Below, in pieces: positions 42,385 to 51,983 of a DNA stretch of 64,000 nt. Position 1 is the first letter of the stretch, and each line of letters begins with the position of its first letter. The DNA lies in the NCBI RefSeq assembly GCF_000723885.1, contig NZ_CCDG010000022.1, forward strand, positions 16,612 to 80,611, read 5' to 3'. The DNA comes from Paenibacillus camerounensis (GTDB lineage Bacteria; Bacillota; Bacilli; Paenibacillales; Paenibacillaceae). The notes under the pieces are model-generated. The model was not told the DNA's origin and did not search any database. It saw nothing but the letters and a program-made list of their open reading frames with translations. The position numbers and the translations under genes were made by a program.

Positions 42385-45300
42385 ATGTATTCGAGGAATT
42401 TTCGCAGGGCAGTTTCGCTGATTTTGATATTAATGTTATCTGTGGTGAATGTAATAGGGGTATCTGCGGCTTCGCTAAAAGCGGGAGTAGCTACCAATAT
42501 AAAACAGCCGGACGGTAATCATAACATTACAGTCAATAGTGTAGTAGACGTTACGTACAAAGATCTTAAGACTCTGCAAGAGGTCACATTTATTTTGTCC
42601 AAGGATGGGGCAGAAATTAACCGTCAGGTGAAGTCCAGAGGTGAGGCGAAGCTTACAGTGCTCGACGCTGTATATTCCTCCCTCGAATATAGCAGTATTC
42701 CTTTTGACGGATTGAAGGCTGGTGAAGAGTACTTGCTGCACGCAGAGTTCGAAGGGATGGAGGGGACAGTCGCTACTGCGCCTCAGAGCATCCATGTCCC
42801 TGCAGCAACTGGGATTGAAGTCGTTGTGGAACGGATGGCTAAGGATTCTGATACATATGTGAAGGCCGTTAATGACGAGATCCGCAGTGATGATACCAAT
42901 ATAAGACTAACCATTCTTAAGAATGGTGTACCGGCAGTGCAGGAACAGGTTGGTGTCTGGAGCTATTATTCCTCTACCAGCTTTACTACAGATGCATATG
43001 GCCAGATTCAGCTAAAAGGAAAAAACAGCTTCAGGTTCAACAGCTCTGTTATTTTTGTAATGCTGATGCAAGGCAGCGATCAATATGAGGTTAAGCCTGT
43101 CTATGTGGCAGATCTTCAACAGGCAGGTACATACACGGCTGCGATCCGGTATCTGGGTGCTGACGGCAAGCTGCTGCATACCCAGAATGCCAGCTCCTCT
43201 TCATGGCCTTCGGGGGTTGCTAACCGTTATGGTGTTGCAGGACTTGATGTCCTGGTGTTGAAAACAGGCGTTATAGCCGGAAGTTATTCGAGCCACGTTG
43301 TAACCGAAGATAGAACGTATCTGTTCCAGGTCAGCCAATCGGCATTGTACTCGTCTGTTGACGGAGTGCATAAAGCGATTATTGAGGATGCCAGTGATTA
43401 TAGCCGCCTGAATCTTCATTATACCTGGGATAATAACCCGGTGAGGCTGGAGTCGTATTCCCTTATTGACAACAATCAATATAAACAGATTAATGCGAGT
43501 AATACGGTGTTCCGATCACCGGCTATTTATGTTAAGAAGAATAAGGAGTACGAAATTACTGCGGTAGGCGTAATCGAAGGCACGAATGATAAAGTAGTAT
43601 ACCGCAATCAGATTAAGCCTGTGGAAGCTGTGGCTGAAGTAACCGCTGCTGCGAATCAGGCTGATTACAGTGTCCTGAACCTTCAGGTGCCTAAGCAGAG
43701 TTCAGGTGACGGGCAGGTACAGCTGTCGTATCTCAATACCAAATTCAACTATAGCCAGGTCAGCACTTCACTGCCTGCAACCGGCGGTAAGGTCTATGTG
43801 CGCAAGGGCGAAGAGCTTCATCGTCTGACCAGCAATATCGCAGCTTCCGCTACAAGTCAGAGCAATAATAATAACCGGATTGTACTGAAGGATTTTTTCA
43901 CTCCGGAGGATAGTGAATATTCACTGCAGGGCGGAAGCACGTATACAGCCCGGATCGATGTTGTAGTGCCGGACACCTCTTACTACGGCCAGGATGAATT
44001 ACGGGGTGAGGTTGTATTAGGCGAGAGTGTTGAGAATCAGGTTGTTATGACTGATGAATATGGAAATGTTATTGATCTGAACAGCACATATAAGCTGTCA
44101 ATTACGGATGAGAGCGGAAAGGTGCTGTCCAATGATTCACTGTATTGGACAACAGAAGAACAGAACGGTCACCCGGTCCGCATTAATCAGCGGGATTGGA
44201 AGCCTGTTAATGCAGGAAGCTATAAGGTTCAATTGTTCCCTAATGTCTACAGCGGCGGCCAATATATCAATGGCGAGCTGCTTGCCGAGGCGGACCTGAA
44301 GGTACTGCCTAAGAACGAGTTCGATGTAGAGATCAGAGGCAAGGATGGTAAGCTGGTCGATCTGGTAGACAAGCCTTATCTCACCGTTGACCAGGCCAAG
44401 CAAGTAACAGTTACCGTACGGAAGCATGTTACCGGCGGACAAGGTGAACTGCAGGCCGGAGTAGCAATCAGCCGTTACGGTGAATTGCTGGGAGTTACGG
44501 ATGCTCAAGGGAAATTCGTGATACCTGCGGAGCAGTCCACTTATCTTGGGGAACTAATGTTCAAGAAACCGGCCTTCCTATTCAAAAAAGTAAAAGTAGC
44601 GGTAATTAATCCGCAGACTGAAGCGGTTATCCGCGTCCGCGGGCTGGATAAGGCCGAGGGCAGCAGCTATACCGGAGGGGTACCGCTGGATTATGCCAGT
44701 GTGCAGGCAATCACCAAGAATAAGGACGGCAGCTATACAAGAGGCTCCTACTTTATTAGTACATCAGAAGCTCAGGCTATTCTGGTTGTGGATTCCCCTT
44801 CCATTGTAGGGGTGGACTTCATTCGTTATAACAGAAGCTATACAGGCGTCGAATCCAAGTATGGCTACTATATGTTCGGATCGATCCAGACGGAGCCGGG
44901 TAAGGATTATTCGCTTGTACTGGATGCAAGACAGGAGCTGCAGGAGGTAAGTAAGGTATTGCTGGACAGACCGGCGGAAGATCTGTCTGTCGTACGATCG
45001 GACTTGGCCGGTGCAGATAATGTTCCGTATGTTATCGACAGCAATGCACCGGGCGAGAATTATTTTTACGCTACAGAAGGGACCTACAGCATGCTCGCAC
45101 AGACGGCAAATGAAACCTTTGTTTACCGTGATGGCGTAGTAATCGGGGCTGGAGACAATACCCTGTCGCTGGATGTCCAGGCTTCCGAGCTGGCTACACT
45201 GGTTGCACCGGAATCCGGAACAATCTATGGCGTTGAATATTCAACTCCGTATCAGTCAAAGCTTCACAGCTATGCGCACAACGCAGATCAGGTGCAGCTG

Positions 45301-47634
45301 ACTCCGGGTGATGTGACGGTTCAGGTTGATCAATTGTTTGGGGCAACGGAATATCAATATAATATTCATTTTGCGCCGGGAACGCTTAAGGCCGGTACCC
45401 TTACAGAGCTTGCTCCGCAGTCCATCCAGGGGCTGGATATTGTAGGGCTGAAGGATGGAAAGCTGGTTCGTGCTGCAGGCGTGAACACACTCGAGATCGG
45501 ACTCGTTGACAGTGCAGGTAATCAGATCGGACAGATCAAGAAGCCGCAGATTCTGGTTCTCAGCAATGGCGGCTGGTCTAACGGGTACAAATATGTTACG
45601 CCAGAGGCTGCTTCCTATGAGATTCAGAGCGAATCTGGCGTTACGCTGTATTCCAACTCCTCTGTCAGCTATCCGCTGACTGTATACACCTATGATTTCA
45701 CGGGTGACCGTTATAAATATCTGACCAATGGAACGTATATTATCAAAGCTTCACTGGCGCTCGATGGTCAGCAGTATACGTTTAACAAGAAGATTATTAT
45801 CGAGTCAACTACAGGTGCCATCGTAGAGCCGGGCGACAATGTGCCAGGGACAGATACGGGCACTGATAACGGCAACGGCAATGGTAATGGTAACGGAAAC
45901 GGCACAAACCCCGGCACCAATACCGGCGGAGTTACGCCTGCTCCAACAGCAGCGGGTACTACAGAAAATGTACAGAAGCAGAATGACAAGCTGCAGGAAC
46001 TATTGACGAGTACCACCGGTTCAGCGGCAGATAAGGCGGCAGCAGCACAGACAGCCATCAGCAGCATTGCGGATTCGTTCAAATTAGCGGCAACCGCAGC
46101 AGAAGCTGAACAGAACAGCAAGAGTCTCACGCAAGCGATGAATAGTGCATCAGACCTGCTGGCAGCCATTCAGGATGCTGCAGCCAAACAGAAGATTGTG
46201 GACTCGATTACAGAGCTGGTGGGAAGCGCGCCTTATCTGCTGAGCCAAATGGACAGCTCCGACAAGGCGGTCACAATGGCGAACACGCTGATTGAGAATG
46301 CTGCGGCAGTGCTGAATAATGCGCAGGGAGTATCAGCAGAAGAGTTACAGAAGCTGAAGGCGAACGTCATTACCTCAAGCCAGTCAGCGCTTAATAAAGC
46401 GGGAGAGGTTACGCTTGCCAAAGCGAATGTAACGGTTGAAGGCAATACCGTCTCATCGCAGCTTGATCAATCCCTGATCAGTGCACAGATTGAGTCTGCC
46501 AAGCAGACCTTGTCGGATCTCTCCAAGAATCTGACCAGTAAGCTGGGGGCAGGAAGTGCCGCAGATCTGAAGGTCGGTATTAAGGTCAAGGTACCGCCAG
46601 TAGAAGAAGGGATTCACAAGCTGAACACTTCACTTCCGTCGGATATCCTGACACTGGTTAAAGAGAATGATCTTTCCGGCCTGACAATCCAGATGGACCA
46701 GACAGCCTTCACGATTGAAGCAGATACCTTCGGTCCCCTGGAAGCAGGACAGACTATTAAACTGGCAGCAGAGGTTGTTGAAAATGCTGTCGTGAATAGA
46801 CCTAGCCAGGCTGATCCGCTGGCCAGTATTCCGGTAATGGAATTCAGTGCATTTGTAGGATCCGAGCAGGTCAAGAGCTTCAATAAACCAATTGATGTGA
46901 CGTTTGATGTGTCGGCAATTGATACATCCAAATACTCCGAAGCTAACCTGGAGAATCTGACTGTGTATCTATTGAATGAGGAGAGTCTTACATGGGAGGC
47001 TGTCGGCGGCAAATATGACCCTGTCACCCGGACAGTGACAGCACCAAGAGGACACTTCAGTAAATATACGGTTATGCTGGCTAAGGCTGCATTCACAGAT
47101 GTAGCGGCAAGCCACTGGGCCGTACAGGAAATTAACTATCTGCTGAATAAGGGGATTCTGGATCAGACTGCACAGTTCCGTCCGGCGAATGCCGTTACAC
47201 GCCAGGAATTTGCAGCCATGATTGCCCGGGCGTATGGACTTAGCGGTGAAGGTCTGACGTTGCCGTTCAAGGATATTGCCTCAGCCGATCCATATTATCA
47301 TGAGATTGCAGCTGCCTATGCGGCTGGCATTATTACCGGCAAATCGGCAACGGTATTCGAGCCGGAGGCAACCATTACCCGCGAAGAGATTGCAACGATG
47401 CTTGCCCGGGCTCTTAAGGCCTTTAATGGCGAGCAAGCTGTATCCCGTCCTGAAGCTGTGAATGCAGTCTTTACAGATGCGGGCAAGATTTCCACATGGG
47501 CAGCGGAAAGTGTAGCCCTGACCAAGAGTATCCGGCTGATTGAAGGCTTCGAGGATCACAGCTTCCGTCCGGCTCAGACAGCGAGCAAGGCAGAGGCGGC
47601 TGCGTTAATCTATCGTCTGTATCAATTAAAATAG
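42385..47634 (+). CDS. Giant SLH-domain surface protein (1749 aa)
   Basis: ATG after TTAGGAGCTGGGTT. A signal peptide (RRAVSLILILMLSVVNVIGVSAA) is followed by a long series of beta-rich modules to about residue 1150, with no domain I can name. Repeated threads such as YTVRKGEELHRL and IEVVVERMAK suggest Ig-like folds. A Gly-Asn linker encoded by a microrepeat (about 1150-1190) comes next, then a helical coiled region (about 1195-1400), a beta domain and three SLH repeats in the last about 180 residues (AFTDVAASHWAV..., PFKDIASADPYY..., VFTDAGKISTWA...). It would be held non-covalently on the cell wall. Monocistronic, with its own promoter and terminator. Function unknown. Confidence 0.9.
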   Translation: MYSRNFRRAVSLILILMLSVVNVIGVSAASLKAGVATNIKQPDGNHNITVNSVVDVTYKDLKTLQEVTFILSKDGAEINRQVKSRGEAKLTVLDAVYSSLEYSSIPFDGLKAGEEYLLHAEFEGMEGTVATAPQSIHVPAATGIEVVVERMAKDSDTYVKAVNDEIRSDDTNIRLTILKNGVPAVQEQVGVWSYYSSTSFTTDAYGQIQLKGKNSFRFNSSVIFVMLMQGSDQYEVKPVYVADLQQAGTYTAAIRYLGADGKLLHTQNASSSSWPSGVANRYGVAGLDVLVLKTGVIAGSYSSHVVTEDRTYLFQVSQSALYSSVDGVHKAIIEDASDYSRLNLHYTWDNNPVRLESYSLIDNNQYKQINASNTVFRSPAIYVKKNKEYEITAVGVIEGTNDKVVYRNQIKPVEAVAEVTAAANQADYSVLNLQVPKQSSGDGQVQLSYLNTKFNYSQVSTSLPATGGKVYVRKGEELHRLTSNIAASATSQSNNNNRIVLKDFFTPEDSEYSLQGGSTYTARIDVVVPDTSYYGQDELRGEVVLGESVENQVVMTDEYGNVIDLNSTYKLSITDESGKVLSNDSLYWTTEEQNGHPVRINQRDWKPVNAGSYKVQLFPNVYSGGQYINGELLAEADLKVLPKNEFDVEIRGKDGKLVDLVDKPYLTVDQAKQVTVTVRKHVTGGQGELQAGVAISRYGELLGVTDAQGKFVIPAEQSTYLGELMFKKPAFLFKKVKVAVINPQTEAVIRVRGLDKAEGSSYTGGVPLDYASVQAITKNKDGSYTRGSYFISTSEAQAILVVDSPSIVGVDFIRYNRSYTGVESKYGYYMFGSIQTEPGKDYSLVLDARQELQEVSKVLLDRPAEDLSVVRSDLAGADNVPYVIDSNAPGENYFYATEGTYSMLAQTANETFVYRDGVVIGAGDNTLSLDVQASELATLVAPESGTIYGVEYSTPYQSKLHSYAHNADQVQLTPGDVTVQVDQLFGATEYQYNIHFAPGTLKAGTLTELAPQSIQGLDIVGLKDGKLVRAAGVNTLEIGLVDSAGNQIGQIKKPQILVLSNGGWSNGYKYVTPEAASYEIQSESGVTLYSNSSVSYPLTVYTYDFTGDRYKYLTNGTYIIKASLALDGQQYTFNKKIIIESTTGAIVEPGDNVPGTDTGTDNGNGNGNGNGNGTNPGTNTGGVTPAPTAAGTTENVQKQNDKLQELLTSTTGSAADKAAAAQTAISSIADSFKLAATAAEAEQNSKSLTQAMNSASDLLAAIQDAAAKQKIVDSITELVGSAPYLLSQMDSSDKAVTMANTLIENAAAVLNNAQGVSAEELQKLKANVITSSQSALNKAGEVTLAKANVTVEGNTVSSQLDQSLISAQIESAKQTLSDLSKNLTSKLGAGSAADLKVGIKVKVPPVEEGIHKLNTSLPSDILTLVKENDLSGLTIQMDQTAFTIEADTFGPLEAGQTIKLAAEVVENAVVNRPSQADPLASIPVMEFSAFVGSEQVKSFNKPIDVTFDVSAIDTSKYSEANLENLTVYLLNEESLTWEAVGGKYDPVTRTVTAPRGHFSKYTVMLAKAAFTDVAASHWAVQEINYLLNKGILDQTAQFRPANAVTRQEFAAMIARAYGLSGEGLTLPFKDIASADPYYHEIAAAYAAGIITGKSATVFEPEATITREEIATMLARALKAFNGEQAVSRPEAVNAVFTDAGKISTWAAESVALTKSIRLIEGFEDHSFRPAQTASKAEAAALIYRLYQLK

Positions 47635-47654
47635 CAGGATGCAATGAAAAAGGT

Positions 47655-47699
47655 AAGGCCGCAGTGATCCTCTTTGGGGTCGTTGCGGCCTTGTTTTTT
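47655..47699 (+). terminator. Terminator of the giant SLH gene
   Basis: AAGGCCGCA (47655-47663) pairs with TGCGGCCTT (47684-47692), then GTTTTTT. Confidence 0.9.
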
Positions 47700-47758
47700 A
47701 TGTTTTTTTGCAAGAATACGCTATTATGATAGTAATACATCTTCTGGGAGTGGATCAC

Positions 47759-48127
47759 ATGGAACAAGCCAAAAGGATGCTCCTGATGAACCTTACCGTA
47801 AGTTCCTTGATCTTGAGTATCCTGTATGCCGTTATCATAACCAATAGTAATAATAGTCTCGTATCCGGAACACCGTATGCCAGCGGTCCGGGTGATGCGG
47901 TTGTATTTGTGCTGTTTTTTCTGATGCTGTACATGTGTCATATGGTGCTTAGTCTGCTGCAGTATTTTATTTTTAGGAATGCGGTATGGCGGCTCTCCGT
48001 AAAAATGATCGTTTTTAATGGAGCGGTAGCAGCTATGATTATCATCTTATATGTATCATTAAATGAACTGATTATCCTATTCCTGCTCCTTACTCCGGTC
48101 GTCTTCTCTATCAGGGCTGCTATTTAA
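47759..48127 (+). CDS. Small polytopic membrane protein, unknown
   Basis: 122 residues from ATG 47759 after GGGAGTGG. About four hydrophobic segments (VSSLILSILYAVIIT, DAVVFVLFFLMLYMCHMVLSLL, LSVKMIVFNGAVAAMIIILYV, ELIILFLLLTPVVFSI) and little else. No conserved motif recognised. It converges with the lipoprotein gene downstream, with only 6 bp between the stops, and no terminator is seen between them. Confidence 0.65.
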   Translation: MEQAKRMLLMNLTVSSLILSILYAVIITNSNNSLVSGTPYASGPGDAVVFVLFFLMLYMCHMVLSLLQYFIFRNAVWRLSVKMIVFNGAVAAMIIILYVSLNELIILFLLLTPVVFSIRAAI

Positions 48128-48133
48128 ATATCC

Positions 48134-48595
48134 TTATAATACCGGCTCCAGCTCAAAATCCTCCGTGCCGCCATTCCACTCGACATGCATTTTTACGGCA
48201 GAATCCTGTTCAGGTATTGTGCCGTTTCCGCCGCTGCTGCCCAGATTGTAGATGACGGACGGTCCGGCTGCATCCTCCAGCATTCCGCTGCCGGTGGCTG
48301 CGCCTTCGGTAGAGTATGCGTATTGCAATTCTCCGGACGGTGCTGTTTCTCCGCCGATATATTTCAGGAAAAGTCTGGTGATATGATATTCGCTGTCTTT
48401 CTTTTGATAGACGTAATAGGAGGAAGCCCAGTTGTCCGTATGACCTCTATATTCATAGATGAATTCCAGTTCCTTGGCCGATTCGATCCCCGTCAGATCC
48501 TGCTTCTCTATACCGGAGTAAATGCCGTCCTTCCCGGTGCATCCGCTAATCACGCATGTGCACACCAGCAGTAACAGACAGACTAGTCTTTTCAA
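48134..48595 (-). CDS. Small lipoprotein, unknown
   Basis: 153 residues with a TTG start. The signal peptide KRLVCLLLLVCTCVISGC ends in a good lipobox (ISGC, Cys19). The mature part of about 135 residues is soluble and beta-rich with many Tyr (ELEFIYEYRGHTDNWASSYYVYQKKD), ending in a run of acidic strands (HVEWNGGTEDFELEPVL). No family recognised. Anchored to the outer face of the membrane. Upstream (48596-48780) there is only a 33-codon open stretch without a ribosome-binding site (48643-48744). Confidence 0.72.
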   Translation of the reverse strand: MKRLVCLLLLVCTCVISGCTGKDGIYSGIEKQDLTGIESAKELEFIYEYRGHTDNWASSYYVYQKKDSEYHITRLFLKYIGGETAPSGELQYAYSTEGAATGSGMLEDAAGPSVIYNLGSSGGNGTIPEQDSAVKMHVEWNGGTEDFELEPVL

Positions 48596-48782
48596 ATAGG
48601 TTCACCGCCCTGTTTTAAATTTAGATAGTAGTATACCATAAAATGGATAACGAGGAGCGTCAGGCTGTTACGCTATTCATGTATCCGCAGGAAAGCGGGC
48701 CGGCTGTGGCTGATATACTCTGGGACAGGCTGGCGGGGAAATAAGGGTATGAGGAGAAGAAGGATCTGCTGCTAATAAGTAA

Positions 48783-48834
48783 AAGCCCGCCCCGGCACCC
48801 GTTATCTAAAGAACGGATACCGCCAGGCGGGCTT
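48783..48834 (-). terminator. Terminator of the purine salvage operon
   Basis: AAGCCCGCC (48783-48791) pairs with GGCGGGCTT (48826-48834), with an inner CCGTT/AACGG hairpin. On the minus strand a TTTTACTTATT tract follows. Confidence 0.85.
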
Positions 48835-48861
48835 TCACTTTCTCTAAAGCTGTACTATGGC

Positions 48862-49395
48862 TTAGTGCGCAACATCCGTCTCCACAATCCATACCTCCGG
48901 CAGGTTGCGGTATTGCTCGGCATAGTCGAGGCCGTAGCCGACGACGAATTCATCGGGGATCTCGATACCGCAATAGTCGATGGGGATATCGGCCAGGCGG
49001 CGGGACGGCTTGCTGAGGATGGTGCAGATGCTGACGCTGGCGGCTTCGCGGAGGGCGAACAGCTGCTTCAGATGCTGCAGGGTCAGGCCGGTGTCGATCA
49101 GATCCTCGACGAGCAGGACATGCTTGCCGCGGATATCCGTGTCGATATCCTGCTTGATGGTGATCACCCCTGAGGTGGTGGCGCTGCTGCCGTAGCTGGA
49201 TACAGACATATAGTCAACGGCGACAGGGAAGGTAATCTCCCGCATCAGGTCGGACATGAATACGGCTGCGCCTTTCAGAATGCCGATCAGGACAAGCTCT
49301 TTCCCTTCATAATCGCGCGAGATGACAGCGCCCAGCTCCCTTACCTTGCTCTCAAGCTCAGCCTTGCTTACCAGTACCTTGCGTAATTCGTTCAT
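48862..49395 (-). CDS. hpt: Hypoxanthine (guanine) phosphoribosyltransferase
   Basis: 177 residues from ATG 49395, 8 bases after AAGGAG; a GTG at 49401 is too close to the site. HPRT salvages hypoxanthine and guanine with PRPP. Signatures: LIGILKGAAVFMSDL, the flexible loop VDYMSVSSYGSSATTSG, the PRPP-binding VLLVEDLIDTGLTL and YCGIEIPDEFVVGYGLDY near the purine-binding site. It is the third gene of a riboswitch-controlled operon, 32 bp after the IMPDH stop. Many Bacilli keep hpt beside tilS and ftsH instead, so this could be a second hpt copy. Confidence 0.95.
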   Translation of the reverse strand: MNELRKVLVSKAELESKVRELGAVISRDYEGKELVLIGILKGAAVFMSDLMREITFPVAVDYMSVSSYGSSATTSGVITIKQDIDTDIRGKHVLLVEDLIDTGLTLQHLKQLFALREAASVSICTILSKPSRRLADIPIDYCGIEIPDEFVVGYGLDYAEQYRNLPEVWIVETDVAH

Positions 49396-49427
49396 AACCA
49401 CTGCTCCTTGTGCATCGATATTATCTG

Positions 49428-50939
49428 TCAGGATGTGCGATCCTTCTCCTTAAGCATAACATCATGTGCCCCGCCTTCGTAAATAGTTGTTGCGGAGACA
49501 AGGGTGATTTTGGCATGCTGCTGCAGCTGTGGGATGGTTAAGGCGCCGCAGTTGCACATGGTGGATTTGATTTTGCTGATGCTAAGATCCAGGTTATCCT
49601 TGAGCCTGCCGGCATAAGGGATGAAGGAATCAACGCCTTCTTCGAATTCCAGCTTGCTCTCCTTGTCGGCATTCCCGAAGTCGTACCGCTGCCAGTTACG
49701 GGCCCGGCTGGAGCCCTCGCCCCAGTATTCCTTGACGAAATTCCCGCCGACCAGCAGCTTGCGGCCGGGGCTCTCGTCGAACCGGGCAAAATACCGGCCC
49801 AGCATTACGAAGTCTGCCCCCATCGCCAGTGCGAGCACGATATGGTAGTCATGGACGATACCGCCGTCGGAGCAGATGGGGACGTAAATCCCGGTCTGCT
49901 CATAATACTCCTGGCGTGCTGCCGCCACCTCAATGACGGAGGAGGCCTGGCCGCGGCCAATGCCTTTCTGCTCACGGGTGATGCAGATCGAGCCGCCGCC
50001 GATGCCGACCTTGATGAAGTCCGCTCCGGCCTCCACCAGGTAGAGGAAGCCTTCCTTATCCACAACATTGCCTGCGCCAACCTTCACAGCTTCTCCGAAC
50101 GTTTCCTTGATGTACCGTATTGTCTCGGCCTGCCATTCCGAATAGCCGTCAGAGGAATCAATACAGAGTACATCTGCTCCCGCCTCTACCAGAGCCGGCA
50201 CCCGCTCCTTGTAGTCACGGGAGTTAATGCCTGCGCCGACGATCAGCTGCTTGTTGCTGTCATGCAGCTCCAGCGGGTATTCCTGATGGCTGTCATAATC
50301 CTTGCGGAAGACCAGATACATCAGATTACCCTCGCCGTTCACAACCGGCAGGCAGTTCAGCTTATGGTCCCAGATCATATCATTGGCTTCGGTCAGCGTA
50401 ATGCCCTCGTGGGCATAAATTAAGGAAGAGAGCGGAGTCATGAAGGCCGTAATCGGGCATTCCGGCGGAAGCCGGTTCTCGCGGTAGTCACGGCTGGTGA
50501 CGATCCCCATCAGCTTGCCGGTCGGCTCCCCGTTATCGGTGATGGCGATGGTGGAGTGGCCGCTGCGCGCCTTAAGCGCGAGTACATCCTGCAGCGTATC
50601 CTCGGGACGGAGATTGGCGTCGCTGACCACGAAGCCGGCCTTGAATTTTTTGACCCGGCGGACCATTTCGACCTGCTGCTCGACGGACTGGGAGCCGTAG
50701 ATGAAGGAGATGCCGCCGCTTTTGGCCAGGGCAATCGCCATATTATGGTCGGAGACCGCCTGCATGACGGCAGAGGTTACCGGCAGATTCATCGTCAGCG
50801 CCGGTGTCTCACCGCGCTTGAATTTGGTTACAGGCGTGCGCAGGTCCACATTGCCGGGGATGCACTGCTTGGTGGTCAGACTCGGAACGAGCAGGAATTC
50901 GCTGAACGTTCTGGACGGCTGCTCATAATAATAAGCCAT
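49428..50939 (-). CDS. guaB: IMP dehydrogenase, Tritrichomonas-type
   Basis: 503 residues from ATG 50939, 8 bases after GGAGGA; an upstream GTG (50948) is adjacent to that site. IMPDH oxidises IMP to XMP, the first committed step to GMP. It has two CBS-like repeats inserted in the barrel (about 95-215). The catalytic loop is [12 protein letters not shown] with Cys319, and the flap RNWQRYD places Arg418 and Tyr419 exactly as in the Tritrichomonas foetus enzyme, as I recall it. That protein is also 503 residues and differs from the usual GPGSICTTR bacterial loop. The active-site residues are intact, so it should be functional. Confidence 0.9.
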   Translation of the reverse strand: MAYYYEQPSRTFSEFLLVPSLTTKQCIPGNVDLRTPVTKFKRGETPALTMNLPVTSAVMQAVSDHNMAIALAKSGGISFIYGSQSVEQQVEMVRRVKKFKAGFVVSDANLRPEDTLQDVLALKARSGHSTIAITDNGEPTGKLMGIVTSRDYRENRLPPECPITAFMTPLSSLIYAHEGITLTEANDMIWDHKLNCLPVVNGEGNLMYLVFRKDYDSHQEYPLELHDSNKQLIVGAGINSRDYKERVPALVEAGADVLCIDSSDGYSEWQAETIRYIKETFGEAVKVGAGNVVDKEGFLYLVEAGADFIKVGIGGGSICITREQKGIGRGQASSVIEVAAARQEYYEQTGIYVPICSDGGIVHDYHIVLALAMGADFVMLGRYFARFDESPGRKLLVGGNFVKEYWGEGSSRARNWQRYDFGNADKESKLEFEEGVDSFIPYAGRLKDNLDLSISKIKSTMCNCGALTIPQLQQHAKITLVSATTIYEGGAHDVMLKEKDRTS

Positions 50940-50969
50940 TATTTTCACTCCTCCGAAGTTAGGTTAACG

Positions 50970-51530
50970 TTACACCGCCGACAATACCCGTACAGGAATG
51001 CCGTAATCCGCCGCGAGCTGCTTGTAATGCTCTCCCTTAGCCAGAATGCCCTGCACTCCGACAAGCTCAATCCCCATCCCCTTCATCTGATCGGCAATAC
51101 AGCGGATCGTTGCGCCTGAGCTGATCACATCATCCAGAAGGAGCACCCGGTCCCCCCTCGTGAATCCGTCAAAATAAATATAGTTCTCGTTATACGCCGT
51201 CTCCCGCTTAATACATACCTCGTAATTGTCGTACAGCTCCGTGCTGAGCCGCAGGATGTTCATCGGCTTATTCAGCTTGTAGGCCGCCAGCATGCCCCAG
51301 GTGTGACCGCCCGGCTCGGGCGATACAATGTAGTCAAAAGCGGGAAACTGCTCTGTAACACTGGCTGCCAGGCTATCGGTAATCTCGCTGATCAGCTCGG
51401 GATGAATATAGGTACCGCGCTCGCCGAAAGGATACAGCTTGAAATCATAGGCGGTCTCTTTATTCTTGTAGATCCTCACGTTCTTGGCGTTGCTGATCGA
51501 TTCACTGAGCCTTGCATAGGATGCGCTCAT
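50970..51530 (-). CDS. Purine phosphoribosyltransferase (type I PRTase)
   Basis: 186 residues from ATG 51530, 8 bases after AAAGGAGTGG. An in-frame start 48 bp upstream would add 16 residues that include riboswitch leader sequence. The PRPP-binding loop is VLLLDDVISSGAT (129-141). The segment SPEPGGHTWGMLAAYKLNKP (70-89) resembles the hood and PRPP-contact region of adenine phosphoribosyltransferases. It is not a close match to Bacillus Xpt. The operon context under a guanine riboswitch suggests xanthine/guanine or adenine salvage. Base specificity not resolved. Confidence 0.8.
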   Translation of the reverse strand: MSASYARLSESISNAKNVRIYKNKETAYDFKLYPFGERGTYIHPELISEITDSLAASVTEQFPAFDYIVSPEPGGHTWGMLAAYKLNKPMNILRLSTELYDNYEVCIKRETAYNENYIYFDGFTRGDRVLLLDDVISSGATIRCIADQMKGMGIELVGVQGILAKGEHYKQLAADYGIPVRVLSAV

Positions 51531-51560
51531 AGCTTCCACTCCTTTTATCTGAATATGCAC

Positions 51561-51741
51561 AAAAACCCCGGACGACAAGAGACACCGGCAGTATCAAAGG
51601 CGGCCAAAAGACGGCGGAACACAGGGTTGTCTGCGTCTGCTCAGCCTTAAGCTTCTTCGCTTGCGGTGTCTCTTGTAGCCTGGGGCAATTTACGGTTGCC
51701 TGTAGAAACGCTCAAACCAAATTAATGAGCTTATACAAGAG
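51561..51741 (-). ncRNA. Guanine riboswitch (aptamer plus expression platform)
   Basis: On the minus strand the purine aptamer spans 51741 to 51670. P1 is CTCTTGTA/TACAAGAG, and P2 is GCTCA/TGAGC with loop GTTTCTAC in the core. P3 is GGCAA/TTGCC enclosing CCGTAAA. The J3-1 segment GGCTACA has C at the base-pairing position, so it should bind guanine rather than adenine. Downstream the platform repeats the P1 strand: CGGTGTCTCTTGT (opposite 51575-51587) pairs over 13 bp with ACAAGAGACACCG (opposite 51664-51676). A GC patch and TTTTT (opposite 51561-51565) follow. It controls the phosphoribosyltransferase, IMPDH and hpt genes. Only the aptamer identity is certain. Confidence 0.93.
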
Positions 51742-51983
51742 TTATGTGATTGTTAATTACGTGTTAGATATTGTGACTTTGATTATTTTTATATATGCTA
51801 TCATTGTGGATTATATGTGTCAATCCTTGTTTTTGTGTCAGGATATATGACGTAATTGGAGTTGGGGCTGATTTGTTTTACTGAAAAAAGGTGATCCGGT
51901 ACTTTATGTGCAATAGTATGGTTATTAGAAAACGGTGGATATCCGCAAAAAAAGGTTCTGTTAACGGAAGGGGTCAGGCAGCG

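Noticed and set aside
48643..48744. 33-codon open stretch upstream of the lipoprotein gene
   Set aside because: No ribosome-binding site, no terminator, and it overlaps nothing conserved; chance cannot be excluded.
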